DNA from: Erigeron canadensis
Taxonomy: Eukaryota; Streptophyta; Magnoliopsida; Asterales; Asteraceae
NCBI RefSeq assembly: GCF_010389155.1
Contig: NC_057769.1
Span: 8,060,735-8,124,734, forward strand
DNA: 64,000 nt
Direction: 5' to 3'
Within the stretch, counting starts at the first letter, position 1; each line of letters begins with the position of its first letter. Position numbers and translations under genes: made by a program. The notes below the pieces were generated by a model. That model made no database searches. It was not told the DNA's origin and was given only the letters and a program-made list of their open reading frames with translations. Below are positions 11,201 through 23,353 of this stretch, in pieces.

Positions 11201-11368
11201 CAATTACTTTAATGAATGTATATTTTATCAAAAACCTAGTCATATCTCCTAGTTCAATAATGAATGAAAAATGATTAAGGTGAGATTACCACATTTTTGA
11301 AAGTCGATTGCGGGATCTTCGTAAAATTCTTTCATACTTGATGGTTTGTTTGGAGGAATTTTAGTAGT

Positions 11369-12065
11369 GAGGGGTGAGGAAAAACCAAACCGAAAACCAA
11401 AAAAACCATGAAAACCGAACCGAAAAAACCAAAAACAAAAAGCCATTATTTTTTTTTTCTAAAAACCGAAAGTTATGGTTCGGTTTTGGTTTTTAATGAA
11501 AAACCGAACCATAAAAACCGAACCGAACCAAAAATATATATTGTTTACTTTATTTTATGTCTATATAATTTTATATTTATTTTTGGTAAATATGTTAATA
11601 TATTTGCATTTTTAGGAGTATATATAATAATATCATTAATATGTTTTAAATGAAAATACACAACAAGATTGATTGTTTTAATAAATGTATAATTGAACAA
11701 CGGATAAAAGATATAAATAGTTATATATAAAATTTGTTTAAACTTTATACAACTTACGTTTATGGATTTATTGTCATTGTTGTTGTGTTATTATTACTAA
11801 TATTGTTTTAAAAATTTGTTGAGATTAATTATGGTGTAATTATAGGGTATAAACTTATAAACTTTTCAAGCTCAATTTGACTCAAACCACAAGTGGTTAA
11901 AAACCGACTAAAACAAAAAAACCGAACCAAAATAAACCTAAACCGAAAAAACCGAAACCGAAACCGAAAAACCTAATGATTTTAGTTTTCAAAAACCGAA
12001 TTATAGGGGTTCGGTTTCGGTTCTAATAAAAAACCGACCAAAACCGAACCGTATTCAACCACATG
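11369..12065 (+). mobile_element. hAT-like non-autonomous element (AACCG-rich MITE), degraded
   Basis: The left end gaggggtgagg is followed by arrays of aaaccgaacc-type sequence (11385-11530). A mirrored array lies at 11890-12050 with AT-rich DNA between. It resembles the element at 26694-27368, whose ends are better preserved. Translations of these arrays give FGFRFGF-type peptides, which explains the short ORFs here. Confidence 0.5.
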
Positions 12066-12294
12066 TTCTAAGTACAAACTACAAAGCTCGTAGAGTATTT
12101 TGCCAGTGCTAGATAAAAAGTCTTTGTTTACACTAATCCCAAATTTAGTGAAATGCGTTATTATACCATTTACATTCATTGAACCTATACGGCTATAAAA
12201 AAAACCGAACAAACGTTCACATCATCATCATTCACACGCGCGTATACATCACCCCATCATCATTCATCTTTCCATCTCACCATTTCACATTTAC

Positions 12295-12311
12295 ACACAC
12301 ACACACACACA
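12295..12311 (+). repeat. CA microsatellite in the BPM leader region
   Basis: Run of ca dinucleotides about 200 bases upstream of the BPM start codon. Confidence 0.85.
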
Positions 12312-12373
12312 CTATTTTTTCTTTTTTCCTTTTTCTTCTTTAACATCATTTCCCCCAAATTCAACAACCCCCG

Positions 12374-12430
12374 AAACCCTAATTTCCCAAAAAATCCCCA
12401 AATTTCATCGTCAAAATCAAAACCCTAAAA
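12374..12430 (+). promoter_or_regulatory. Telo-box-like motifs upstream of the BPM gene
   Basis: aaaccctaa at 12374-12382 and again aaaccctaaaa near 12420. Telo-boxes (AAACCCTAA) are known leader or promoter elements of many plant genes expressed in growing cells. Confidence 0.5.
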
Positions 12431-12512
12431 ATCAATCCCAAATTCCCCAAATCCAACAATCAATTCCCCTAAAAAAACTCTCAATTTTGCAGCAGAAATT
12501 CATCAAAATCAA

Positions 12513-15500
12513 ATGGGTAGGGGCTGTATAGAATCATCAGCATCATTAAAGTCACCATCTTCCTCATCACCCACATCGTTATCAACGTCATCGAAGTCAA
12601 TCAACGAAACGGTCAACGGGGAACACGATTTCAAGATTTCGGGTTATTCGTTATCGAAAGGGATAGGAATTGGGAAATATGTGGCGTCAGAGACATTTAT
12701 GGTCGGTGGGTATTCATGGGCGATATATTTTTACCCAGATGGAAAGAGTGTTGAGGATAATGCAGGTTATGTTTCATTGTTTATCGCTTTAGCGAGCGAA
12801 GGAACCGACGTTCGGGCGCTTTTCGAGTTGACTTTGATTGACCAGAGTGGGAAGGAGAGACATAAGGTTCATAGTCATTTTGGTAGAGCTTTGGAAAGTG
12901 GTCCTTATACTCTTAAGTACAGGGGTAGTATGTGGTAAGTAAATGAGTTTTTTTTTGGATAGATATAATTTTGATTGTTTATATAGGTTTTTATTACTAG
13001 TTTTATATATATCTTTGTTATGTATGGTTTTGATAGATGTAATTATGGGATTTGTGTGAATGAATGTACGTATTAGTGTTACGGTTTGAAAATGTATGTG
13101 AATGAATGTGTGGATTAGTATTAATTTTACGGTTTTACGTGGTATGATAAACAGTATGCACTTATTTGTTAATTGGTTATTGGTGGATATGTTTGATTAG
13201 ATTGACGTAATTATGTGAACGCATTTGTTTGTAACTTTTAAGATTAAGTAATGATGGTCATGATTGTTTTGATAAACAGTACTTGTATGTGGTATGATAA
13301 ACGGTATGCATTTATTTGTTAATTGGTTATTCGGGATTAGATAGGCGTAATTATGTGAACGCATTTTGTTTGTTAATTCTAAGATTAAGTAATGAACTAA
13401 TGATGGTTATGATTGTTTTGAGAAATTGTACTTGTATGTGGTATGATGAACGGTATGCATTTATTTGTAAATTGGTTGGTCGGAATACGTTTTATTAGAT
13501 AGATGTGATTATGTGAACGCATATTTTTCTTAATTTTAAGATTAAGTGATGATGGTTATGATCGTTGTGATAAAATGTATGTGGTAAGATAATTGTTATG
13601 CATTTATTCGGTTAATGGTTAATTGCTTTATGAATGGTTAGGTGGATTTGATTATGATGGTTTTGTGAAACTTTTAGCTTTTTAAATGTTTAGGTTTGAA
13701 TATGTTTATCTAATGTGAAGATGTATAGTTATAGATTCTGATGCATGAGATGGTGTTTCTGGGCCTTTGCGTTGGTTTTAATTATTCTTTTATTAAACAA
13801 TGCAAGTGTTTCATGATTTGTTTTATAATTGATGGTCATGGTTGTTTTAGTAAGTTGTTGACTTGTTGGACGTACATGTTTCTTAAAAGATGTATAGTAG
13901 AATGTGGTATATGAGACAGTGTTTTGACTTGTTTGATAATTGGTTCTGATGGCTTTGATTGTTTGACAAATTTAATCATTAAAGGGAGTTTTTGACAGTT
14001 TGGGTTTTTTTTTTTTTTTTATCAATTTAACTATGATCTTGATAATCAGTTTACTGCAGCTAGTATTGTTATAGTTATTGAACCTTTAAAGAGGTCAATA
14101 ACGATTAGAAGTAGCCTTTGGAATACGCGAAACTTACTTCTTAGTTGCATCTTTAAACACTTGCTAAGCTTTTATTTTTACGACAGGTTTGTGTGTTCCA
14201 TTGGTTCTCTCGGTTTTGGTGATATGAATGGTTTTTAGATGCATACTTGAGATTCCATTAATGAGATTTCATTGTTTATTGACATTGTGAATTATGGAAT
14301 ACTTGAGATCTTGATAATTAGTTTATTGAGATTTCACTTTTTTTTTTCTCAACTCTTGTGCCCTAAATATGCCAATAATATTTTTTAAGCTTGTTGAAAA
14401 TGCATCTGTTTTGCTCTCAAACAATTTTATCTTGAGTGATAGTCTCTGTTTGTTATATGTTCTTGTCAGAAGCTCAAACTAGAATAGTCCCATTACTCCA
14501 ATAAAATGAATGCTATAAAAAACCAGTATCTGAATGTAAGCAAAGTTCTGTACTTACAAAGTAAGAGAAAAGTTATTTCAAAAACCAGAGAGAGCTGGAT
14601 GTTGCACTTTAAAGCTTTTAGTGATGTTTATAGTTTTAGATCAGAAAGAGCTAAATTATGTCACCTGTCCTGTTGTTCTGGGTAACTAGGTTGGATTGTG
14701 TTGCCAAGGCAGCGTGCCAGCAGTGCTTTTACAATTTTATAAATAATTACTAGTTATGTTTACAAATAATCTTGTTATAATAAATTAATAACAAAGGTTG
14801 TACACTTCATTATATCCTTGGGCAACTTCTAAAAACTTAGACCAATTAAGCTTTTACTTGTCATCTTTTTCTTTGTACTCAGTTGTACGATTAGGAATTG
14901 GGAATGTATATACGGTCCAATTTGATTTGTATGTAGCTCTTATAATTCGGCTGCTGTTGGCAAGAATGAGCTGGATTACTTTGTATCGTACTTCTCTACA
15001 TATATTTCTAAAATTGTTTCAATAGTGCTTAACCTGAAACAGGTAGTAAAATGGGCTGGTTGGGCAACAGGAAAAAATGTTTGGGTTGACCTGCCAACAT
15101 CTGTTTTTTGCCTTTCTAATTCTACATTATAGTTACAGAAATTATACGACTGCAAACTACTAAAAAATTTCAGAAGTTATAATACATTTTAGAAGGCTGT
15201 ATTTACTTGAGCCATTTACAGAGCTATAAACTGTTCTGACTCATTTTCTTAAACTAAGCTCTCAGTATATATCTGTTTGGATTGTTACCAATCTAACAAA
15301 ACTCAAGATGACTCGTATTCTTATGGATGGTTCAAATTAACTGTTTTACTTAAAATTTTGGTTCTTTTGCAGTGAGCCTTTTTGGTTACTTTTGAGGGTT
15401 TTATCTAAATGGTAGTTTTCTGACTATGGATATATGATCTTGTTAATGCTGCAGGGGCTATAAACGATTTTTTAAAAGAACTGCTTTGGAATCATCAGAC

Positions 15501-17927
15501 TACTTAAAAGACGATTGTCTTCAGGTTCATTGCTGTGTTGGCGTTGTTAGGTCCCATACGAAGGCTCCTAAGTCGTACTCTATTCATGTACCACCTTCGG
15601 ATATAGGTCAGCATTTTGGGCAGCTTCTGGAATGTGGAAAGGGAACCGATGTTTGTTTTGATGTGGATGGAGAAAAATTTGGTGCCCACAAATTGGTTCT
15701 TGCAGCCCGCTCACCTGTTTTTAGGGCTCAACTTTTTGGTCCAATGAAAGATCAAAATGTCCGGAGGATCAATGTTGAGGACATACAAGCCCCCGTCTTC
15801 AAGGTTTGTTTTGACATCAGAACAGTTTGTGCAACTATCTATTTGTATTTTGCCTCAATTATATCTGGGTACTAAATTGTATGTGGCAAAATGGGCGGAT
15901 TGGAGGGTTGGGTAAAAGGATTGGGTCTTAGCAGTTATAGACTTTAATTAATATGGTGGACCAGTTTGTGTTGACCCCTCAACTTTTTCTTTGCTTAGTA
16001 TGTTAAATATATTCATGTTTTTGGCCAAATTTAATGGTTGATGCATACAAGCTCTTGAATGATTTCTTACTAGGATTTTGATTATTTTGTAGTAATGTTG
16101 TTTATGTTGTAACGCTTAGGGATAATATATACAGTATTACTACAGTCACTCAGCCCTTCGAGTTTGTTTTGTCCACCTAAACTGACCATACCAAAAGTGA
16201 GCCACCTGGGTTAATCCAAACCTGTTTACCCTGACCCACATGACATGACCATCTTGCTACATCTACCCAAAACAGAGCCATCTGTTTTTCACAAGCTGGT
16301 TACAATTGCCCTCTTTAGTAGCTGGTTACAATTGTCCTCTTTAGTAAAGTTGAATTTGGCTGAACTGCACTTTCTGGGAAGTGGCTAACCTTGTTAATTG
16401 TCAATGATTCTAATTTGTGCTATATGCTTTAACTTATTTTATTTGACTTTGTCATATGTGTTGTGTTTCTTGTACTATTTTACATATGTTTGTACTTGCA
16501 GGCATTGCTTCATTTTATATACTGGGACAGCCTGCCTGACATGCAAGAGCTTACGGGTTTGAATACAAAATGGGCATCAACGTTGATGTATCAACATCTT
16601 CTTGCTGCGGCTGATCGATATGGTTTGGAAAGGCTTTTGATGCTATGTGAGTCTAATCTCTGTGAGGATGTTGCCATCAACACCGTTGCTACAACATTAG
16701 CGTTGGCTGAACAGCACCATTGTCTCCAGTTGAAATCTGTGTGTCTGAAATTTGTTGCTATGCCTGAAAATCTGACAGGTAAGTGATCCTTTTTTTAGTT
16801 TTCACTTTTATTTATACGTTTTTGTCTATTACTTCATCTTGATGGCCGCCGCTGGACGCTAGTATAACATTGACCACTGCAACAAATATCTAGATTATGA
16901 TATTATAGAACATATTGAAGTAATATCTTGGCTTCATTTCTTAGATGGTTATCTTATAATTAGCAAACTTGGCAGCATGGGTGGTTGGTTATGGCAAAAG
17001 TGACTTATTTTATGTACAGATGAATTGGGTTGGGTCAATATGACCTGGAATACTTTCTGTCCATTTCTATTATTTTCTTGTTGTAAAGAAACCTACATTC
17101 TTACAAGATCTATCAAAAACTTAGTTGCAAAGAAAAAAATGTCATTTCAATAGGCTGTACACATTAAAACTACACTTTGGGCAATTCTGTACCTGTTTGA
17201 CATTTATATTAGTATATGGATTGAAATTGTTACCTAGTGAATGCCTTCATCTGTGTTTTGTGTGCAACAATGATGGATTGATGGATGAAGTTTTGTTACA
17301 AGGCTAATTGGTGTGTTTAGCAAATGCTGCACTCTGCTTAAAATGGGTGGTTTAGATCACTTGAAAAATTTAAGCTGGGTGAAAACAGGTTGGGTCTTCA
17401 TACCACTACCAAGATTTCATAAATTATCAGTAGTGTTTTACTGTATATATTAATTACAGTAACTGTCGGTAGAATTTGGAATAATGATTCATCCTTATTT
17501 TAATAAAGCAATGTAGGAATGTGTACAGTCTACTTCGGTCTATTTTAGTTATTCTTTGACTCTTTATATGGTTATTGAAGTATTTTATTCTACATTTACG
17601 GCCCTGTAGCAGTATAATATCAAATCTAAATGGGAGTATACGTTAGACTTGTTACTAGTTTCATTTCATTTCATATTTTTATCATCTTGGTCACCTTCTA
17701 ATCAAATGGGGTCGAATCTTGTCTCTTGTTTTTTGTTTTTATCAGCCGTGATGCAAACAGAAGGGTTCGACTACTTGAAAGAAAGTTGTCCACATGTTTT
17801 GACTGATCTCTTGGAGCACGTGGCTAGAATCAGTGAGCATTCTCTTGCCATATCCCCTCACTCAAATGCAATAATGATTGATGGAAGTGATGTTCATGGT
17901 AGAAGGGTCAAACCCAGATTATTGTAA
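12513..17927 (+). CDS. BPM: BTB/POZ and MATH domain protein (BPM family), CUL3 adaptor
   Basis: Substrate adaptor of cullin-3 ubiquitin ligases; plant BPMs bring transcription factors and other clients to CUL3. Four exons are predicted: 12513-12934, 15455-15803, 16502-16778 and 17746-17927. All introns are GT-AG, the joined frame is open, and the product is 409 aa, usual for the family. Exon 1 carries a Ser-rich N-terminus and most of the MATH domain ([19 protein letters not shown] to [12 protein letters not shown]). Exon 2 finishes MATH ([12 protein letters not shown]) and starts BTB ([25 protein letters not shown]). Exon 3 completes BTB ([10 protein letters not shown]) and the helical BACK-like part ([13 protein letters not shown]). 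Exon 4 ends with GRRVKPRLL, the basic tail seen in the BPM3/5/6 group, which may act as a nuclear signal. Intron 1 is about 2.5 kb and carries a tandem repeat. Assignment to BPM3 specifically is by resemblance only. Confidence 0.93.
13085..13640 (+). repeat. Diverged tandem repeat of about 150 bp in BPM intron 1
   Basis: The phrase ggtatgataaacggtatgca and its surroundings recur at 13141, 13291, 13440 and, more diverged, at 13582. Spacing is 150, 149 and 142 bases. The shared unit also includes gtaattatgtgaacgcatt and attaagtaatgatggt. Confidence 0.8.
15041..17400. repeat. Several copies of a MITE-like repeat in BPM introns
   Basis: Fragments with the signature aaaatgggc-ggttggg-ggtcaa or ttgaccc lie near 15045-15110 (intron 1), 15885-15980 (intron 2), and 16975-17050 and 17341-17400 (intron 3). 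They resemble copies in MED33 and PAC introns. Confidence 0.5.
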
Positions 17928-19350
17928 TTGTAGAGCTTGTCTAGCCGTAGGAAGTGTTCTATCAACTAGTGCTTTCTTTTTCACTGATGTATTGGCTTGT
18001 TGTGAGAAAAGATTTTAAAATTCTTCTAGTTTGTGTTTCATATTCTGTTGTTACCGAGTTTTATACATATATTGTAACTTGACCTCTGGAATCTGCATAT
18101 ATGCAGGAACTAATTCATCGAATATTCTATCTACTTTTCCTTCATTCTCCGCTATTTTGTTTGATATTGTTTTCTTTGTATTCTAAATTGTTGTGTTCGT
18201 TGTGTTGAAGTTGGTGTATATGTGTGCATATATATATGTTAGCAATGACATTATTGACAGTTTCTGATCAAATTTGTAGGCCTGGGTTGTGTTTGATCTT
18301 TATAGGTCAAATAGTAGACTAATATTTAAATGCAAGTACATGTAAAAGACTGGAGTATGGGTTGAATTTTTTTTTTCAAGTTAAAAGTAGCTGATCATGA
18401 AGTATGTAAACAATAATACTTTGACAATAATGGAATTATGTCTATTATGAGTGAGATATAAACGTAAAATACAATAATTAGTTTTAATGTTAATCACAAT
18501 ATCTTGGTTTTTTTAACTTTAATAATTATGATATCGAGAATTTAAAAAAAAAACGAAACAAATAGAATATAACCATAAGTCTACAACAAATTATAAAGTG
18601 AATTATCAACATAATATACCTATAATACTTTTAATTCAATTAATTAAGATGGTCTACAACTCACCTCCCGCATCAGGGATTTTGAGTCTTATTGTTGTTG
18701 TACTTTAAATTCTATTAATTTATAGTATCTATCTTTTCCAAAATTACTACATTATTCCTTTTACATTAATAACTTCATCAATAATATACATTACTCGCCG
18801 TTGTTGCTACAATAATCACCCTACCACCTCACTGTGCTATCGATCGAAACAAGAATAATGATATAATTTCATACATCTATACTAGGTTTTTTGGAAAAGA
18901 TATATCTATATCTATCTATATTAGTTAGTAAATGGGCAACTCCCCTCCTCCGTAAAAAAAATATGATTTTGCTCCTCACATCTAAACTATGTTCAATTAT
19001 CACATTTACAATTAACATTTAGCTAAATTATCTTTAATCAAATATTTTACAATCTAAACCATTCAACCTTTAAAATAACTACACTATCTTCGCCGCCACG
19101 CTATTGTTATCACAATCGACTTCGCATCTCCCGGACATACGTCTAGATATATAAACAATGCACCGACATAAATATGTATCAATAATTAGTGATTTAACTT
19201 AAAACAAAGTAAACGTAAACAAAAAAGAGTACATAAAAGAATTCAAAAATAAAAAATAGTAAAATAAAAGAGTACATCGGGGGGAGGCGGGCAGGCTTTA
19301 CTAATCTTTTTCTACTTGAGACTCACACAAACCCTAAACACACAAACAAC
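17928..19350. other. Intergenic, BPM 3' region to LSM2
   Basis: The first few hundred bases are probably the BPM 3' UTR and terminator region. The rest is AT-rich without ORFs. A (TA)n-like run lies near 18225. Sequences near 18780-18860 and 19060-19140 (gccgccac-type) recall the dispersed repeat found at 25105, 41700 and 50030. Confidence 0.5.
19329..19338 (+). promoter_or_regulatory. Telo-box in LSM2 leader
   Basis: aaaccctaaa lies 12 bases upstream of the LSM2 start codon. Confidence 0.5.
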
Positions 19351-22163
19351 ATGGTAATCGTCTTTCTCTATACACTCTTGTTTAAAATTATAGAGTACTT
19401 ACATTCAATTATATATATATATATATATATATACTTACAATATTATTTTTTTTGTTGTTTTTGGGGGATGGGCAGTTGTTTTTTTCATACTTTAAGGATC
19501 TGGTGGGAAGAGAAGTGACAGTAGAGCTGAAAAACGATTTAGCAATAAGAGGAACTCTCCATTCTGTGGATCAATATCTCAATATCAAACTTGAAAACAC
19601 TCGCGTTGTTGATCAAGATAAGTTCCCTCACATGGTACGCACGCCTTTCTTTAATCTTTTATTTATTTATTTCTAGGGTTTTAGGGCTATGTAGATTTTA
19701 TATGTTTTTTTTTAATGTGAATTTGTTAATTGTTATTGATTAACCTATTTTAGATTCTTCTAGGGCTTTGTTGTTGGTTTTCGAGATGCGAATTTGATAT
19801 CGAGTTTAGGATATTTGATAAAGATGTTATCTTTGTTGTTGAAATTTGTCTGACTACTTAAAATAGGTGTAAGTTCGGGGAAATTTGTTTTAATGTTTTG
19901 TATTTGGAACCCATATAAAACATAAGTCGCCTTCTTTTCTTTTCTTTTTTTTGGTAGTTAAAGTTGGGTTTTTTCTATAGAAGACAAAGATTACTAGTTA
20001 GGCTACTTATTATGGACATATCCCGTATTTCGCAAAACAAAATCACCAAGTATATCGAGTACTAGATAAACTGCCTATGAGTCATAAACTGCCGTATTAA
20101 TTTTTTGAATGCAATTATCCACGGGATGTCTGATCTCCCAAATGCTTTATCGTTTGAGTCTCACAATATTCAACTATGTGTCTAGTAGACCCAAAGATTG
20201 TCGTATTTAGCAATTAGCAGCAATGTCCTGTAGATGCTTCACCAGAAGGAGCCTCATTACAAACAAAGTTATTTTAACCCAACGCCCCATCATCTTTAGG
20301 ACTGCAAATCACCTTAAATGATACCTTTGCTTTCCCTTTAGTTGGTTCTCTCTGACATCATAGGAGTTTTTAAATTGATTTTTCAGTATCTTTCAACACA
20401 GTTGCTGGAATTAGAACTACAGAAGCCCAGTAGACTTCTATACCAGCCAAAACAGATGCAACAAGTTGCAATTGTCCAGCATATAAGAGTGGCTTCTTTT
20501 TTCTGTTCTGAACTCTGCTTCCCACCTTATCAACTGATTCCTTGCATCATTAATCCCCAATCTCTAAGCCAAGAGTGAGACACCTAAGTATCTGACATGC
20601 AGCCTACAATGAAAAATCCTTGAGACCTTTCCTTTTCACTCTTTCAAAACACTTTTAGTGAAGGTGGTGCTTTTGAGCATATCACGCGTTAGTCCAGCGT
20701 ACTGACTAAATTTCTATAATGTTTCTTTTATGACTCGTACATAAACATAAGTCTGAAAGAATAAAGGTGGATCTATTACATTATCTAGTTATTTATAACC
20801 GTGTTGTAGGTTTTATGTTGACGTCTTAATGGAAAACATGAATTGGCGAGATTATACAAAATTCGTACAAGTCATGTATGTTTTTCTTTTCTATTAAAAA
20901 GCTCAAAGATGCTTTTAGCTACAGGAAAATTTCTCTAATTTTTTGTTTTCGTGTATCAAGAAAGTGAAAGGTAGTTTTTATCCTTAGAAACCATTGAAAG
21001 TATTAAAATTGCAATTAATTGTTTCATTTTCAAGTTTGAGTATAAGAAGTGTACCATTTCTGACCGATTTTTCTATTTTTCTAGTTCTCTTTGAAATATT
21101 TTCAAAAAGTGCTCTATTTTTCTATAGCTAAATGACCTTAGGTATCTTCATTAACTTTGAAAATCGGAGGGGGTTTATATGCCTAGTAGTTACTTGTTTT
21201 TCCCTTTTTATTCTGGCATTAAGGGTATAGAGCTTGGACTCTTATCCTTCGTAATCTTTAGGAGAAGTTGAGCCTTTGGGGTTCTTTACTAGTTAATGAG
21301 TGTTACTAAACTTATTCAAATGCTAATTGGCATGCTAAGCATTGCAATAACATGGGAGCATCTTTGAAAGATTCTTGATTATTCGAATTATGTTCCCTCT
21401 GTTTTGTTATTTGAATGACTGCCAGCATATCTGGCACATACGTCAGGTCTTACAAAGTATGGGCTGTATATTAGAGGAAGTTCAGTTTACCTGATGATGC
21501 TTGTCCAAGGGGTTGGTGATTGATGTCTAAATGTTCCATTCTTTTTCATGTTCTAATGCTAAAACTTTACTTTTGTTAATACTTTTCTCACTTTTTGCTT
21601 TGTGGTTAAGCTATAAGTAAGGTTTGATACTTTTTTATAATAGAGATCAGGTATTTTTTACTTTGGCCAATCTCTAGGTGGACTCGAGTCAAACAACGTT
21701 AGGTTTTAGCCATGCTCAGGGTGAATGAAAAGTGTGAGGACAGTCTCAGTTTTGGAAGCTTGTGATTACAATTGTGAAGGATCATAAGTTTCTTATACAT
21801 GTATGGAACATGGATGAACTCCAACATTGACTGATCAGAAACCTTTTGGCTCCAGTTTTAGCAAAAGTGTAACACAAATCAGTGCTGCTAAATGCTGGAA
21901 TTGTTAGTCGTAGCATGCTTAAGTTAGTTTTATATAAATTTTGCATGAAAGCGTTGGTCATTATGTGGATAATAAATGTGGTCATTTATTTGTTTAAATT
22001 GTTAACGGATAGAGGTAATAGCTTCTTGTTGGTTGTATGGCAGATGTCAGTGAGGAACTGCTTTATCAGAGGATCAGTAGTCAGGTATGTGCAATTGCCC
22101 CCCGAGGGGGTGGACATTGAGCTGCTCCACGATGCCACCAGAAGAGAAGCCCGGGGTGGTTAG
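19351..22163 (+). CDS. LSM2: U6 snRNA-associated Sm-like protein LSm2
   Basis: A component of the heptameric LSm rings: LSm2-8 binds U6 snRNA in the nucleus and LSm1-7 promotes decapping in the cytoplasm. Exons are 19351-19353 (the start codon only), 19476-19634 and 22044-22163. They join to exactly 93 aa, the usual plant length. Exon 2 encodes the Sm1 motif (LFFSYFKDLVGREVTVELKN to VDQYLNIKLENTRVVDQ). Exon 3 encodes Sm2 (CFIRGSVVRYVQLP) and the C-terminal DIELLHDATRREARGG. The first exon is assumed because ATG is followed at once by a GT donor after a telo-box leader, and because family members begin M-L-F-F-S-Y-F. An upstream in-frame ATG at 19452 lies within the intron and would add residues foreign to the family. 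The junction gives HM-MSV where most plants have HM-LSV. The second intron is about 2.4 kb. Confidence 0.92.
19411..19432 (+). repeat. TA microsatellite in LSM2 intron 1
   Basis: Run of ta dinucleotides about 45 bases before the exon 2 acceptor. Confidence 0.85.
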
Positions 22164-22515
22164 AAATATGGAGCTGTATTTTATGGCAATTTTAACTAGA
22201 TATCTGTTGCACAACGTTGTACTTTGATACTTGAATTCTCCTGTTTTTAATGATTATCCGTTTGATATGATATATCATTGTATTCTCATATGGGGCGGCA
22301 CCATATATGTGCTACAGCCAAGGAATAGAAGTTATATATCGCTAAAGATTTGTTGTGTCATCGGTAGAGCTGGTAGTTTTAACTTGTAAAACTACAAATC
22401 GGTCAATTGATTTGGGTAAACTTTAAAGACCTGCTGATTATCTGGCAATGAAATGGGTCAATTCATTTTGCTATCTTCTGAGTTGCCCTGCCCCAAGTAT
22501 GTTAAAGAGCATATA

Positions 22516-22813
22516 AGCAAAATTAGTATAAACTAACCCTTTTAATCAGGGTGAGCAAAACAATACCATAAACTACAAAAACCATAAAAAACTGAAAAAA
22601 TCAAACCTCAAAACCATCCCATAATAAAAAACTGATTTTATGAATCTTGTATTTAGAAACACCAAGCAAAATTAGTATAAACTAACCCTTTTAATCAGGG
22701 TGAGCAAAACAATACCATAAACCACAAAAACCATAAAAAACCAAAAAAATCAAACCACAAAACCGTCCCATAATAAAAAACCGATTTTATGAATCTTGTA
22801 TTTAGAAACACCA
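22516..22813 (+). repeat. 149-bp tandem duplication at the edge of a MITE
   Basis: 22516-22664 and 22665-22813 are adjacent copies with a few T/C differences. They include the left end (cagggtgagcaaaac) of the hAT-like element. Confidence 0.9.
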
Positions 22814-23353
22814 AATTAATGGTTTGGATTTTGGATGCATATAAAAACCAAACCGAACCGTATTATAGATTATCAATAAAATTAAATTAAATTTTAATAT
22901 TAGTTAAGGTATATCTTTGTAGATGTTAATGATTTAATAGTCCTGTCTATTTACTTTCGTATTGTTTAAGATACCTTATACCCTAGCCTTTCATGTTGCC
23001 ACGTATATATTTTGTATACCCTAGCCGTAAGTTTTTTCAAAATCAACATTTGATAGTTCTTAACACCACATGTATATATATTGTATAGTTGTTTTGAAGT
23101 TGAAGTTGATACTTTGATAATTCTTTTTTATTATTATTTAAAAATTTGAATTTTGTTATGGATCATTGAAGTAGACTTTGAGTTTTTTGGTATTAATATT
23201 TACATGAATAAACCATGTAATTGAATATCTTGCTTTTTAATTTTTATTTGATCCGGTGTTTAAAAAAAACCAAATCCCACCCGTTTGAAACCAAAAAAAC
23301 CAAAAACTAATCCGAAAAAACAAAAAACCAAACCTCTAACTTACTCATCCTAC
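22546..23353 (+). mobile_element. hAT-like non-autonomous element with duplicated left end
   Basis: Left end tcagggtgagcaaaa, right end ttactcatcctac (imperfect inverted repeat), with aaaaaccaaa-rich arrays inside both ends and an AT-rich core. Same family layout as 26694-27368. No clear target duplication. Confidence 0.5.

Noticed and set aside
11249..12212. ORFs encoding FGFRFGF-like or KTEPKKPK-like peptides (also at 26592-26777 and 27138-27439)
   Set aside because: Translations of AACCG-type arrays inside MITEs; low complexity and no start or splice logic.
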